Shown here: positions 17,298 to 25,340 of the stretch, piece after piece | Layout of the letters: every line of letters starts with the position of its first letter | Position numbering within the stretch: the stretch's first letter is position 1 | Source of the DNA: an uncultured Selenomonadales bacterium | GTDB lineage: Bacteria; Bacillota; Negativicutes; Acidaminococcales; Acidaminococcaceae | Assembly: GCA_900316935.1 (NCBI GenBank) | Contig: ONEW01000009.1 | Location: 1 to 64,000, forward strand | Length of the DNA: 64,000 nt | Direction: 5' to 3' | Program-made: the position numbers and the translations under genes | The notes under the pieces: generated by a model | Told to the model about the DNA's origin: nothing | Database searches by the model: none | What the model saw: the letters and a program-made list of their open reading frames with translations, nothing else

Positions 17298-17315
17298 CGG
17301 TCCAAGGAAACCAAG

Positions 17316-17744
17316 ATGCGTAAATTCATATGGACGGCCGTGTACATCGTCTTCACGGTCCTGATCTTCTATAACTCCAGCCTGCCCGGTGCCCAGTCGC
17401 ACCAGACCAGCTGGCTCCTTGCGGAACTGGCGGAACGCTTTGGAAGCGTCTTCACCGGTCTGCCGCCGGTCGGCGTACTGGAACAGGTGCTCCGCAAACT
17501 GGCTCATTTCTTCGAGTATTTCGTGCAGGCCCTGCTATGCTGCCGGATGTTCGCCGTGAACGGCTGGTCCCGGGGCGCATCCCGCGGGTACATCCTCTTC
17601 CTGAGCCTGTTGACGGCCGTCCTCGACGAATACCTGCAGCTCACCGTTCCCGCCCGCAACGGCGCTATCGGCGACATCCTGCTCGACTTTACGGGCAGCC
17701 TGACGGCGTGGACGACCTGGGAAGTGCTGCACTGGAACCGTTGA
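17316..17744 (+). CDS. VanZ-like family membrane protein
   Basis: A 142-residue protein with four hydrophobic segments and the VanZ-like signature: RKLAHFFEYFVQALL in the second helix and DEYLQLTVPARNGAIGDILLDFTG near the end. The role of most family members is unknown; VanZ itself gives low teicoplanin resistance. It follows folD by 18 bases and may share its transcript, but no functional link to folate is evident. Confidence 0.85.
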   Translation: MRKFIWTAVYIVFTVLIFYNSSLPGAQSHQTSWLLAELAERFGSVFTGLPPVGVLEQVLRKLAHFFEYFVQALLCCRMFAVNGWSRGASRGYILFLSLLTAVLDEYLQLTVPARNGAIGDILLDFTGSLTAWTTWEVLHWNR

Positions 17745-17819
17745 ACCGGCGGACCCCTCTGCCATGAATCTGTCTAAAATGTGTGTTACACTGAAAAGTG
17801 GACAATGGAGGTGAGCGAC

Positions 17820-18665
17820 ATGTTCTTTCCATCGGAAAACAGAAAAAACAAATGGCTGGCCGGCCTTCTGCTGGCGGCCATGGTGACGGCCGGCGCCCTG
17901 GCCGCCGCGCCGTCCGTACAGGCGGCGGAAACGGCCGTCAAGGAAGGCGTGACGACGGCGGCGGAAGCGCAAAAAGCCCGCCAGGCCGCCAAAAAGCAGG
18001 CTCTGTCGGAGTACTATGTCACGGAAGGGCGGAAGCTGGACGAGACCGTCGCCCGGCTGACCGCCGTGGACAGCGCCAAGACGGGCCTTGCGGCGGACCA
18101 GGCCTATTCATACCGCATGGACAAGGAACTGACGGGGGACTTCTTCCGCCATGTGCGGGCCTTCCGCAAAGGGACGGACGAACTTGTCGGGGATTACCTT
18201 GTCGCCAAAGACGGCAGCTGTGTCTACCGCCGCCGTTCCGAAGACGGGAACCGCGCAGAAATGCTGGACGGCACCACGGAAAGCCTCGTCGGGAAAACCG
18301 AAATCTACAACCTTTACCGGAAAGTGCCCGTCAAGGGCGCCGGCAAAGTCTTTGTCCGCGTCCCCGGCAACGTGCCCTGCAAGCTGACCCTGACCAGCCT
18401 GGACGAAAGCATTGCCAGGGCCGATTCCGAACAGGGCCGGGTGCTCGGCGTCTCCCGCGGCAAAGTCGACATCATTGCCGAAGCGGAAATCGGGGGCTAC
18501 GTGAAGACCCAGAAACTGAAATTCCAGGTCGTGGACGAACAGGATGTAGCCCGCGAAGAACGGTCCGGCGGCGGCATGCCCATCAGCATCGGCATCGGCT
18601 GGGGCTGGGGCTGGGGCTGGGGCTGGGACCATGACCGCGGCGGCGGGATCATAATAGGGACCTGA
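17820..18665 (+). CDS. Exported protein of unknown function with a Gly-Trp repeat tail
   Basis: A 281-residue protein that I do not recognise. A signal peptide (about 1-35, cleaved after VQA) is followed by a lysine/alanine-rich helix (about 40-70), a mixed region, and a C-terminal segment (about 175-250) that resembles a bacterial Ig-like/BIG2 repeat (VPCKLTLTSLDESIARAD, then GVSRGKVDIIAEA). The end is a tail of repeated Gly-Trp pairs followed by DHDRGGG. The tail is encoded by a perfect GGCTGG hexamer repeat near 18598-18627. I chose the ATG at 17820 because GGAGGTG lies just upstream. It probably sits in the envelope; the function is unknown. Confidence 0.7.
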   Translation: MFFPSENRKNKWLAGLLLAAMVTAGALAAAPSVQAAETAVKEGVTTAAEAQKARQAAKKQALSEYYVTEGRKLDETVARLTAVDSAKTGLAADQAYSYRMDKELTGDFFRHVRAFRKGTDELVGDYLVAKDGSCVYRRRSEDGNRAEMLDGTTESLVGKTEIYNLYRKVPVKGAGKVFVRVPGNVPCKLTLTSLDESIARADSEQGRVLGVSRGKVDIIAEAEIGGYVKTQKLKFQVVDEQDVAREERSGGGMPISIGIGWGWGWGWGWDHDRGGGIIIGT

Positions 18666-18684
18666 ATGCCGCCATGAAAAGGAA

Positions 18685-18749
18685 AATCCCCGCACAATTT
18701 TCACACACCGGGAGCGCTTGCCGACGTGGTGCAGAATTGTGCGGGGATT
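18685..18749 (-). terminator. Long-stem terminator of the response-regulator gene
   Basis: A perfect 15-bp stem (AATCCCCGCACAATT at 18685-18699 with its complement at 18735-18749) and a 35-base loop. On the minus strand it is followed by TTCCTTTT, so it serves the regulator. It may also stop transcripts of the convergent upstream gene. Confidence 0.75.
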
Positions 18750-18768
18750 GATTATTACAAGGCTGCTT

Positions 18769-19461
18769 TTACGCCTCAGTCACCTCGAACCGGTACCCGA
18801 CACCCCAGATCGTCTTGATGGCCCAGCCGGGATGGTGAAAGGCTTCCAGTTTGGCACGGAGCCGCTTGATGTGCGAGTCGACGGTCCGGCTGTCGCCGTA
18901 GTAGTCGTAGCCCCAGAGGCTGTCGAGCAGGTTGTCCCGGGAGAAGACTTTCGTCGGGTTGGAGGCCAGGAGCCACAGCAGTTCTTTTTCGCGTTTGGTG
19001 AGGGCGACTTCTTTCCCGTCGATGCGGACCAGGTAGTTGTCGATGTCGACGAAGAGGTTGGAGATTTCCACCGTGCGGTCCTCTTTTTCTTCCTGCGGGA
19101 TACGGCGCAGGATGGCGCGGGCGCGGGCCATGACTTCGGCCGGGCTGAAGGGTTTGACGATGTAGTCGTCGGCCCCTGTGTCGAGGCCGAGGATCTTGTC
19201 GGCGTCTTCGCCGCGGGCCGTGATCATGATGATGGGGACCATGGATTTGGCGCGGATGGCGCGGCAAACTTCGAACCCGTCCTTCTTCGGCATCATTACG
19301 TCGAGGAAGACCATGATGATCTCTTTTTCATAGCGCGAGAAGAGCTGCAGGGCTTCCTCGCCGTCATGGGCGGTGAAACACTGCCAGCCTTCTTTTTTGA
19401 TGTATTCAGTCAATACTTGAGTAATTTGAAGATTGTCGTCTGCAATTAAGATTCTTGCCAT
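18769..19461 (-). CDS. OmpR/PhoB-family response regulator
   Basis: A 230-residue two-component regulator. The receiver domain (1-118) has the phospho-acceptor Asp54 (MVFLDVMMPKKDGFEV), acidic Asp8/Asp9, Thr81 and Lys103 (YIVKPF). The C-terminal winged helix (about 130-228) contains ALTKREKELLWLLASNP and SRTVDSHIKRLRAKLE. No kinase gene adjoins it on this strand. The nearest histidine kinase is at 20926-22560 on the opposite strand, beyond HU, and is a reasonable but unproven partner. The gene has its own terminator downstream. Confidence 0.93.
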   Translation of the reverse strand: MARILIADDNLQITQVLTEYIKKEGWQCFTAHDGEEALQLFSRYEKEIIMVFLDVMMPKKDGFEVCRAIRAKSMVPIIMITARGEDADKILGLDTGADDYIVKPFSPAEVMARARAILRRIPQEEKEDRTVEISNLFVDIDNYLVRIDGKEVALTKREKELLWLLASNPTKVFSRDNLLDSLWGYDYYGDSRTVDSHIKRLRAKLEAFHHPGWAIKTIWGVGYRFEVTEA

Positions 19462-19614
19462 AATTTATTTCTCCTCTGCCGCCGATGTCAATACGGTTTT
19501 CCGTACCGGGGTATTTTTCCATACACCATTATACCTTGAAAACATAAAATTGACAAAAAAACCATGAAATAAGCCTTTTTTTTAATAATTTTTTTAAAAA
19601 TCTTGAAAACCCGC

Positions 19615-19643
19615 TTGTAAAGCGGAAAACAAGGTTGTATAAT
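19615..19643 (+). promoter_or_regulatory. Promoter for the HU gene
   Basis: TTGTAA (19615-19620), a 17-base spacer and TATAAT (19638-19643). The surrounding 19500-19700 stretch is very A/T-rich, as for a highly expressed gene. The leader contains an AAGGCC/GGCCTT hairpin before the GGAGG site. Confidence 0.8.
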
Positions 19644-19705
19644 AAGCGTAAGCAAGGCCAGTGCTATATTTCCGGGCCTTAAAAATTTTTTTGGAGGATT
19701 GCATT

Positions 19706-20017
19706 ATGAACAAAAAGGAATTAATCGATGTTGCTGCAAAAGAAGCTGAACTGTCCAAAAAAGACGTCGAAAAAGCTCTGAAAGCTCTGACCGGCGCCAT
19801 CGTAGCTGAAGTTGCCAAGAAGGGCAAAGTACAGCTGATCGGTTTCGGCACCTTCGAAGCCCGCCAGCGCGCCGCCCGCAAAGGCAAGAATCCTCAGACC
19901 AAGAAAGAAATCACCATTCCGGCAGCTACCGTTCCTGCTTTCAAGGCAGGCAAAGCTTTCAAGGACGCCGTCAACGCCAAAAAACCCGCTAAGAAGGCTA
20001 AGAAATCCAAGAAGTAA
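19706..20017 (+). CDS. hup: HU-type histone-like DNA-binding protein
   Basis: A 103-residue nucleoid protein that bends DNA as a dimer. It begins [20 protein letters not shown] and has the beta-arm core [20 protein letters not shown] and [19 protein letters not shown]. It is about 13 residues longer than standard HU because of a C-terminal Lys/Ala tail ([12 protein letters not shown]) that resembles histone-H1-like tails and probably adds non-specific DNA binding. TTGGAGG precedes the ATG at 19706. It has its own promoter and terminator. Codon choice is less G/C-biased than its neighbours, as expected for very high expression. Confidence 0.96.
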   Translation: MNKKELIDVAAKEAELSKKDVEKALKALTGAIVAEVAKKGKVQLIGFGTFEARQRAARKGKNPQTKKEITIPAATVPAFKAGKAFKDAVNAKKPAKKAKKSKK

Positions 20018-20041
20018 TCCATGCTGAGATGCCAGAACAGC

Positions 20042-20073
20042 AAGGCCCGGATTCGTTGAATCCGGGCCTTTTT
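20042..20073 (+). terminator. Terminator after the HU gene
   Basis: A 13-bp stem AAGGCCCGGATTC/GAATCCGGGCCTT with a 3-base loop, followed by TTTTT at 20069-20073. Confidence 0.9.
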
Positions 20074-20114
20074 CAAAGCCTTGCAAGGGCAAGGTGCTTT
20101 TTGTAGGAGACACC

Positions 20115-20900
20115 ATGGACACGTTGCAGAAGAGCCAGCGGAACGGGCAAAGGGAACCGGGGACAAGGGGCGGAAGACTGCGTGCCGCGGGGACGGCAGG
20201 CGTCCTGACCGGAATGGCGGCCGGCCTGCTTGTGCTGCTGCCGGGGCTGCTGCCCCGGGCGGATGCACTGCCGCGGGCTGAGGCAGGAATCATCGCCTAC
20301 CGCACATACCTGGATCTGCATCTGCCGCGGCCAGGCGAACCGGGATTCCGGGAGCCGGCGGTTGCAGAAGATAAGACAAACAATACAGCAAACGGAATAA
20401 AAAGTGATGCCGTGAGCAAAGGGGCGAAAAGGGCGGCCCGCAAAAAGCAGGCGCCGGCTTCGGGCAAACTGACGCTGGACCAGCGGGCAAAGCTGGCCGA
20501 CGAACGGAACCGCATCCTGCAGCAGTGGGACACCCTGTCCGAGGAGGAGCTGCGGCAGGCCATGACGGCGTTTCAGGAGCATGTGCGCGCGGAACGCATG
20601 AAGAACATGACCGCTGCGGAGCAGAAGGCCTACCGGAAACAGCTGGAAGCCCGGGAAAAGGAACGGGAACAGGTCGGCCGCATGACCGGGGAACAGCGCC
20701 GTGCCTACTTCCAGAAGAAGCAGGCAGCCCTGATGAAGCAGAAAGTGAAGACGATGTCGAAAGAGGAACGCCAGGTCTGGCTGGAGCGTGAAAAACGGCG
20801 CGAGGCCCGCATGGAGGCTTTCCGGGAACAATGGAAGAACATGACACCGGAGGAACAGAAGGCCTGGCGCAGGGACCACCCCATGCCCGGTGGCATTTAA
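20115..20900 (+). CDS. Exported alpha-helical protein with LTxxQ-like repeats (CpxP/Spy-like candidate)
   Basis: A 261-residue protein with no family I can name with certainty. Residues 24-50 are a signal or anchor segment (LLVLLPGLLPRADA). The rest is charged and almost wholly helical. Six short motifs of the form [LM][ST]xx[EQ] recur at 119 (LTLDQ), 141 (LSEEE), 165 (MTAAE), 190 (MTGEQ), 214 (MSKEE) and 243 (MTPEE), spaced about 22-29 residues apart. This resembles the LTxxQ motifs of periplasmic CpxP/Spy proteins. I chose the ATG at 20115 because AGGAGA lies just upstream. The gene ends 25 bases before the sensor kinase ATG, so it may modulate that kinase (inference). Confidence 0.65.
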   Translation: MDTLQKSQRNGQREPGTRGGRLRAAGTAGVLTGMAAGLLVLLPGLLPRADALPRAEAGIIAYRTYLDLHLPRPGEPGFREPAVAEDKTNNTANGIKSDAVSKGAKRAARKKQAPASGKLTLDQRAKLADERNRILQQWDTLSEEELRQAMTAFQEHVRAERMKNMTAAEQKAYRKQLEAREKEREQVGRMTGEQRRAYFQKKQAALMKQKVKTMSKEERQVWLEREKRREARMEAFREQWKNMTPEEQKAWRRDHPMPGGI

Positions 20901-20925
20901 GGCCGTAGGAAAGCAAGGTGCAACT

Positions 20926-22560
20926 ATGCTGGAAAAAATCCGCGCCCTGAGGGACAGCCGGCTGGTCCGTACGCTGGCAGGCCGTTTGGGCAGCAACCGG
21001 ATCGGGATGCGCCTGCTGAAGTATTTCGGCATGGCCCTCCTGGCCCTGGCCGCCATCATGACGCTGACCTTCAACTATTTTTTTGAAGAGAACTATGTGG
21101 AACGCACCCAGCTGCAGATGTACCGCCGTGCCCTGAGCGTGGCTGACATCGTGCGGGAAAAAGACATCGTGACGCATGACCAGGCGGAAATGGCCCGCAT
21201 CATGCGCAATGTCAACCGGGTGACGGACGATGACATCTGGATCGCCTACCGGGACGGCACGGTCGTCTTCTGCAACCATGTCCCGCCCCCGCAGGAGGAC
21301 ATGGAACATATGCGCCGCGTGGCGGCCCGCATGGGCCGCAGCCTGCATTCGGAACTGGAATCCATCCAGTCGGGGCGGGAGCGGCGCAGGACCCGCACGG
21401 CATCCGTCGTGTTTTCCCGCAAAAGTGTCTATGAACTGCCCCGTGACTACCAGGACATCATCCGCAAAGGGCTGAAGGGGGAAACGGCCATCCGGGCAGG
21501 CTATGACAGCCATATCGAGGAGGCCACGAGTTACGTGACGGCCCCTGTCTACAGCAAGGACGGCGGCATCCAGGCCGTCGTGGTGCTGCGTCAGCCCGTG
21601 TTCGGCCTGAACCAGTCCCTCCATGAAATCGCGAAAATCTACGCGCTCTGCCTGATTGCGGCCGTCATTGCGGCCTTCGTCATTGCGGCGGCGCTCTCCC
21701 TCAAGTTCACGGACCCCCTGCGGCGCATGGAGTCCGTGGCATCGGAAATCGCGTCGGGGAACTACAAGGCGCGCAGCTACATCACGCAGCAAGACGAAAT
21801 CGGCCAGCTGGCCCAGACCATAGACGGCATGGCGGCCCGGCTGGAAAAGGCCGACAACGAGACGAAGCAGATGGAGAGGAGCCGCAAGATCTTCATCTCC
21901 AACATCTCCCACGAGCTGCGGACACCGGTTACGGTGGTGCGCGGCAGCCTGGAAGCGCTGCGCGACAAGGTCGTGACCGACCCGGCCGAAGTGGGGCGGT
22001 ATTACGACACCATGTACAACGAGGTGCTTTTCCAGCAGCGGCTCATCAATGACCTGCTCGAACTGACGCGCCTCCAGAATCCGGAATTTTCCATTGAAAA
22101 GAAGCCGCTGAATTTCTGCAGCGTCATCCGCGACGCCGTGCGGAGCAGCCGGCATATTGCCCGCAGCAGGCAGGTGACGGTGTCGGCGGACCTGGACACG
22201 GCAATGTACAAGCTGACCGGTGATTACGGCCGGCTGAACCAGATGCTGCTCATCTTCCTTGACAATGCCATCAAGTTCTCCCAGGAAGGCGGTTCCATCG
22301 AGGTTTCCCTGAAGGACCGCGTACTGCGCATTGCAGACCACGGGACAGGCATCCGGTCGGAAGATCTGGAACATGTCTTCGAGCGGTTCTACCACACGTG
22401 GGATGTGCAGAACAAGAGCGGCTCGGGCCTGGGCCTGACCATCGCCCGCAGCATTTGCGAACGCCATAACATCGTCTGCAGCATCATGAGCGAGTACGGC
22501 AAGGGGACAACGATCATCCTGAGCCTGCCGGCGCCGGAACCGCTGGACGGGACGATGTAA
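20926..22560 (+). CDS. Membrane sensor histidine kinase (HAMP, HisKA, HATPase)
   Basis: A 544-residue two-component kinase. TM1 lies at about 35-53, then a PDC-like extracytoplasmic sensor (55-235), TM2 at about 238-259, HAMP (about 260-312), HisKA with phospho-acceptor His329 (FISNISHELRTPVTVVRG) and HATPase_c with Asn447 in FLDNAIKFSQ, a G1 box DHGTGI and a G2 box GSGLGLTIA. I chose the ATG at 20926 after AAGGTG; a GTG at 20890 overlapping the upstream gene is an alternative. It is coupled to the LTxxQ-like protein upstream. The OmpR-type regulator at 18769-19461 is the nearest candidate partner. Confidence 0.93.
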   Translation: MLEKIRALRDSRLVRTLAGRLGSNRIGMRLLKYFGMALLALAAIMTLTFNYFFEENYVERTQLQMYRRALSVADIVREKDIVTHDQAEMARIMRNVNRVTDDDIWIAYRDGTVVFCNHVPPPQEDMEHMRRVAARMGRSLHSELESIQSGRERRRTRTASVVFSRKSVYELPRDYQDIIRKGLKGETAIRAGYDSHIEEATSYVTAPVYSKDGGIQAVVVLRQPVFGLNQSLHEIAKIYALCLIAAVIAAFVIAAALSLKFTDPLRRMESVASEIASGNYKARSYITQQDEIGQLAQTIDGMAARLEKADNETKQMERSRKIFISNISHELRTPVTVVRGSLEALRDKVVTDPAEVGRYYDTMYNEVLFQQRLINDLLELTRLQNPEFSIEKKPLNFCSVIRDAVRSSRHIARSRQVTVSADLDTAMYKLTGDYGRLNQMLLIFLDNAIKFSQEGGSIEVSLKDRVLRIADHGTGIRSEDLEHVFERFYHTWDVQNKSGSGLGLTIARSICERHNIVCSIMSEYGKGTTIILSLPAPEPLDGTM

Positions 22561-22614
22561 CGGATCCATCAGGCGGCAGCCTTGGCCGGTGAAGGAGGGG
22601 GGAAGGGGATTACC

Positions 22615-23394
22615 ATGGAGTACGGATGTAAAGGTAAGGTCGTCGTCCTGGCGGGCGGCACGAGCGGCATCGGCCTGGCGGCGGCAAAACGGTTCCGCAA
22701 GGACGGCGCCATGGTCTTTCTGCTGGGGCGTTCGCCGGACCGCGGCATGGCGGCCCTGCGGGAGCTTCCGGGCAGTGCGCCGGCTTCCGGGCAGGAACGG
22801 CCGGGAGCCTTGTTCGTGCGCTGCGACGTACGGGATCCCAATGCCTGCCGCTTTGCCGCGGCCGTGATCCAGGCCTATGTGCCACAGGTGGATATCCTCG
22901 TCAACGGTGCCGGCATCTATCGGGAAGCCTCCTTGGAAGACACGACACCCGGGCTGTACGGGGACATCATGGACACGAATGTGAAGGGGGCGTTTTTCCT
23001 GACCCAGGCCTGCCGGCCCCTGATGCGGCCCGGATCCTGCATCGTCAATATTTCTTCCGATGCGGGCATCGCCGGCAATACGGGCTGCGCCGCCTACTGC
23101 GCCTCCAAAGGGGCGCTGGTGGCCCTGACGAAGGCCCTGGCCCTCGACCTGGCACCGGACATCCGGGTCAACTGCCTCTGCCCGGGCGATGTGGATACGC
23201 CGCTGCTGGACCGGCAGATCGAGGCGGCCGGCGGCAGCTACACCAAAGAGGACCTGGCGCGGGCCTATCCGCTGGGACGCATCGCCACGGCGGACGAAGT
23301 GGCCCATGTCCTTGTGTCCGTCGCCTCCCCGGCCAATTCCTTCATGACGGGGGCGGTGATTCCCGTGGACGGCGGCATCACGGCGCAGGGATAA
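22615..23394 (+). CDS. Short-chain dehydrogenase/reductase (SDR)
   Basis: A 259-residue classical SDR oxidoreductase. The NAD(P) motif GGTSGIGLAAAKRF lies near residue 14, NGAGIYRE near 98, and the catalytic YxxxK is in AAYCASKGALVALTKAL. The sequence ends with the family pattern FMTGAVIPVDGGITA. The substrate is unknown; the closest general types are 3-oxoacyl-ACP reductases and sugar or alcohol dehydrogenases. I chose the ATG at 22615 over one at 22582 because a purine-rich GGAGGGGGGAAGGGG tract precedes it. It lies 54 bases after the kinase and may be co-transcribed. Confidence 0.9.
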   Translation: MEYGCKGKVVVLAGGTSGIGLAAAKRFRKDGAMVFLLGRSPDRGMAALRELPGSAPASGQERPGALFVRCDVRDPNACRFAAAVIQAYVPQVDILVNGAGIYREASLEDTTPGLYGDIMDTNVKGAFFLTQACRPLMRPGSCIVNISSDAGIAGNTGCAAYCASKGALVALTKALALDLAPDIRVNCLCPGDVDTPLLDRQIEAAGGSYTKEDLARAYPLGRIATADEVAHVLVSVASPANSFMTGAVIPVDGGITAQG

Positions 23395-23466
23395 AAAAAT
23401 TCACGAATTTGCCATACTTTGCAGGAAAACAATCTGCAACTGTCGAATACTCCCAGAGCGAAATTG

Positions 23467-23485
23467 GGCAAGGTTTGCCTTTTTT
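23467..23485 (+). terminator. Short terminator after the SDR gene
   Basis: A 5-bp stem GGCAA/TTGCC with a 3-base loop and six T at 23480-23485. The stem is short but well placed. The rest of 23395-23580 is AT-rich and holds the next operon's promoter. Confidence 0.5.
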
Positions 23486-23543
23486 CGGGCCGGGAGTTTT
23501 TTTATTTGCCGAAATGCCGCGGGTTATGCGGTTCTGTGCAACT

Positions 23544-23572
23544 TTGCACCCAAAAAACATATAAAATATTAT
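23544..23572 (+). promoter_or_regulatory. Promoter of the Mrp/Mbh antiporter operon
   Basis: TTGCAC (23544-23549), a 17-base spacer and TATTAT (23567-23572), immediately before the first antiporter gene. Confidence 0.65.
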
Positions 23573-23589
23573 AAAGAAAGGTGGTTCAA

Positions 23590-24168
23590 GTGACAAACTC
23601 AAGCGTATTGCGTGACAAAAGCATTGTAGGCGCGCCGATCGTCCACATGGTCTGCATGGCTGTGCTGCTGTTCGCGTTCTGGATGCTCTTGTCCGGAAAC
23701 ACCGAAGTCAAGTTCATTACCTACGGGGTCCTGACATCCATCATCGCTTCCTGGGTCTGCTACCCCCTGCTCCTCGTGAGCAACCTGGCCGGAACGAAAA
23801 AGTATTTCATTTTCGGGATCAATCCCTTCAAATTGATCTGCTATTTCTTCTGGCTCATGGGGCAGCTGATCCTGGCGAACATCGACGTCATCAAGGCGAC
23901 GGTGCGGCCGGAACTCCAGATCAACCCGTGCGTCGTGCGGTTCCGCTACAAGGCCGACAATCCGATGGCGGAGGTCATCCTGGCCAATTCCATCACCCTG
24001 ACGCCCGGTACGGTCACCATGAACGTGACGCCGGAAGGCGTCTTCGAAGTCCATGCCCTGACGGACGGCGCTGCCGCAGGCCTGGAAGATCCTTCCGGCA
24101 TGCCCGGCAAAGTTGCCTGGCTGCTGGGGCAGGACTTCACCTTTGAAAAGATGGGGAGGGACTACTGA
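23590..24168 (+). CDS. mrpE: Mrp antiporter subunit E
   Basis: First gene of an eleven-gene operon for a multisubunit cation/proton antiporter of the inner membrane. The 192-residue protein has two or three N-terminal helices and then the MrpE hydrophilic domain (VKATVRPELQINPCVVRF and NSITLTPGTVTMNV). I chose the GTG at 23590 because AAAGG lies about 9 bases upstream, whereas the GTG at 23581 abuts that site. The stop overlaps the next start by one base. Subunits E, F and G match MbhA-C of archaeal hydrogenase operons. Confidence 0.9.
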   Translation: MTNSSVLRDKSIVGAPIVHMVCMAVLLFAFWMLLSGNTEVKFITYGVLTSIIASWVCYPLLLVSNLAGTKKYFIFGINPFKLICYFFWLMGQLILANIDVIKATVRPELQINPCVVRFRYKADNPMAEVILANSITLTPGTVTMNVTPEGVFEVHALTDGAAAGLEDPSGMPGKVAWLLGQDFTFEKMGRDY

Positions 24169-24431
24169 TGCATACCTTTTTGCTGATCCTCACGGCAGTC
24201 CTGCTGCTGACCATCTTTTTGATGCTGCAGCGGCTCTTCCGCGGCCCCACGATCTTTGACCGGATGAATGGATTGGGCGTCATCACGGCGGATACGATCC
24301 TGCTGATCGTGATTTACGGATTCCTGGACGGACAGCCCGGCATGTATGTCGACCTGGCGCTGGCATATGCCATGATGGGCTGCCTCGGCTCGGTCATCCT
24401 GGCGAAATATCTGGGAGGGAGGAAATTATGA
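24168..24431 (+). CDS. mrpF: Mrp antiporter subunit F
   Basis: An 87-residue protein with three membrane helices and the MrpF pattern RLFRGPTIFDRMNGLGVITADT, followed by DLALAYAMMGCLGSVILAKYL. It is a small core subunit of the antiporter module. Its start overlaps mrpE by one base and its stop overlaps mrpG by four, showing strict translational coupling. Confidence 0.92.
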   Translation: MHTFLLILTAVLLLTIFLMLQRLFRGPTIFDRMNGLGVITADTILLIVIYGFLDGQPGMYVDLALAYAMMGCLGSVILAKYLGGRKL

Positions 24432-24793
24432 TTTTCGGCATCCCTGTGCGGGAATTCATCGCCTTCGTGCTGATGGGCCTGGGGCTGATCTTCCTCGTCG
24501 GTTCCGCCATCGGCATGCTGCGCCTGCCTGATTTTTACAGCCGGGTGCATGCTTCGGGCAACAGCGAGACCCTGGGAACGGCACTGGTCTTCCTGGGTCT
24601 GGCGGTCTACAACGGGTTCACCGATGCATCGTTCAAGATCATCGTCATCTTCCTCTTCGTGTTCCTTGGCAACCCCATCGGGTCGCACATCCTCTCCAAG
24701 GCAGCCTATAAGACGGGCCATCCGGTCTGGACGCGGAAGCACGCGGACGAAGTGGAGGAATTTGAGAAACAGGCCGGGGAGGAGGAGAACTGA
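24428..24793 (+). CDS. mrpG: Mrp antiporter subunit G
   Basis: A 121-residue subunit with three helices and the MrpG signature IGMLRLPDFYSRVHASGNSETLG, followed by NPIGSHILSKAAYK. The C-terminus is charged and cytoplasmic. It overlaps both neighbours (ATGA before, TGATG after). Confidence 0.92.
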   Translation: MIFGIPVREFIAFVLMGLGLIFLVGSAIGMLRLPDFYSRVHASGNSETLGTALVFLGLAVYNGFTDASFKIIVIFLFVFLGNPIGSHILSKAAYKTGHPVWTRKHADEVEEFEKQAGEEEN

Positions 24794-25035
24794 TGCAGAT
24801 ATATACGATTGAAGCAGTGCTCCTGGTCTTCCTGATCTTCATTACGGCCAGCATCATCTACTGCCGCGACATTTTGAGCGCCGTCTACATTTACAGCGCT
24901 TTCAGTTTCTGTGCCGTGCTGCTGTATCTGATGATGGGCTCGCCGGACGTGGCCTTTACGGAAGTCGTGGTAGGCACTGTATCTACCATCTTCTATGTCA
25001 TCTCGTTGAAGAAAATCGATAGGTGGTGTAAGTAA
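24793..25035 (+). CDS. MbhD-like antiporter subunit (DUF4040; MrpA C-terminal part 1)
   Basis: An 80-residue protein with about three helices. The sequence LSAVYIYSAFSFCAVLLYL followed by GSPDVAFTEVVVG is the segment that forms part of the C-terminal region of MrpA in standard Mrp operons, or the separate subunit MbhD in archaeal membrane hydrogenases. Here MrpA is split, as in Mbh-type operons. Each end overlaps a neighbouring gene by one base. Confidence 0.82.
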   Translation: MQIYTIEAVLLVFLIFITASIIYCRDILSAVYIYSAFSFCAVLLYLMMGSPDVAFTEVVVGTVSTIFYVISLKKIDRWCK

Positions 25036-25340
25036 TGCGAGGCTTTGTTATCACTGTGCTGGCGCTGCTGACGGGTCTGTTCTGCAGCAGCGTGACCTAT
25101 CTGCCCGTCATCGGCAGTCCCTATTCCGTACCGAACCAGCATATTACACCGGTCTATATCGCCCGCAGCGAGGTCGATACGGGCTCCCCGAACATCGTTA
25201 CGGGCACCCTGGCCGACTACAGAGGGTTCGATACCATGTGGGAAACAACGGTCATGTTCCTGTCAGGACTGACGGCGACGCTGATCCTGAGCAAATCGAC
25301 GATGGGACGCCGTCCGGAGAAGGAGGATGATTACGAATGA
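25035..25340 (+). CDS. MbhE-like antiporter subunit (MrpA C-terminal part 2)
   Basis: A 101-residue subunit with an N-terminal helix, a periplasmic stretch (YIARSEVDTGSPNIVTGTLADYRGFDTMWETTV) and a second helix. The motif combining xGSPNIV with DYRGFDTxxE matches MbhE and the corresponding end of MrpA. It overlaps the previous gene by one base and mrpB by four. The split MrpA C-terminus (two genes) supports an Mbh/Mrp-type origin. Confidence 0.82.
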   Translation: MRGFVITVLALLTGLFCSSVTYLPVIGSPYSVPNQHITPVYIARSEVDTGSPNIVTGTLADYRGFDTMWETTVMFLSGLTATLILSKSTMGRRPEKEDDYE

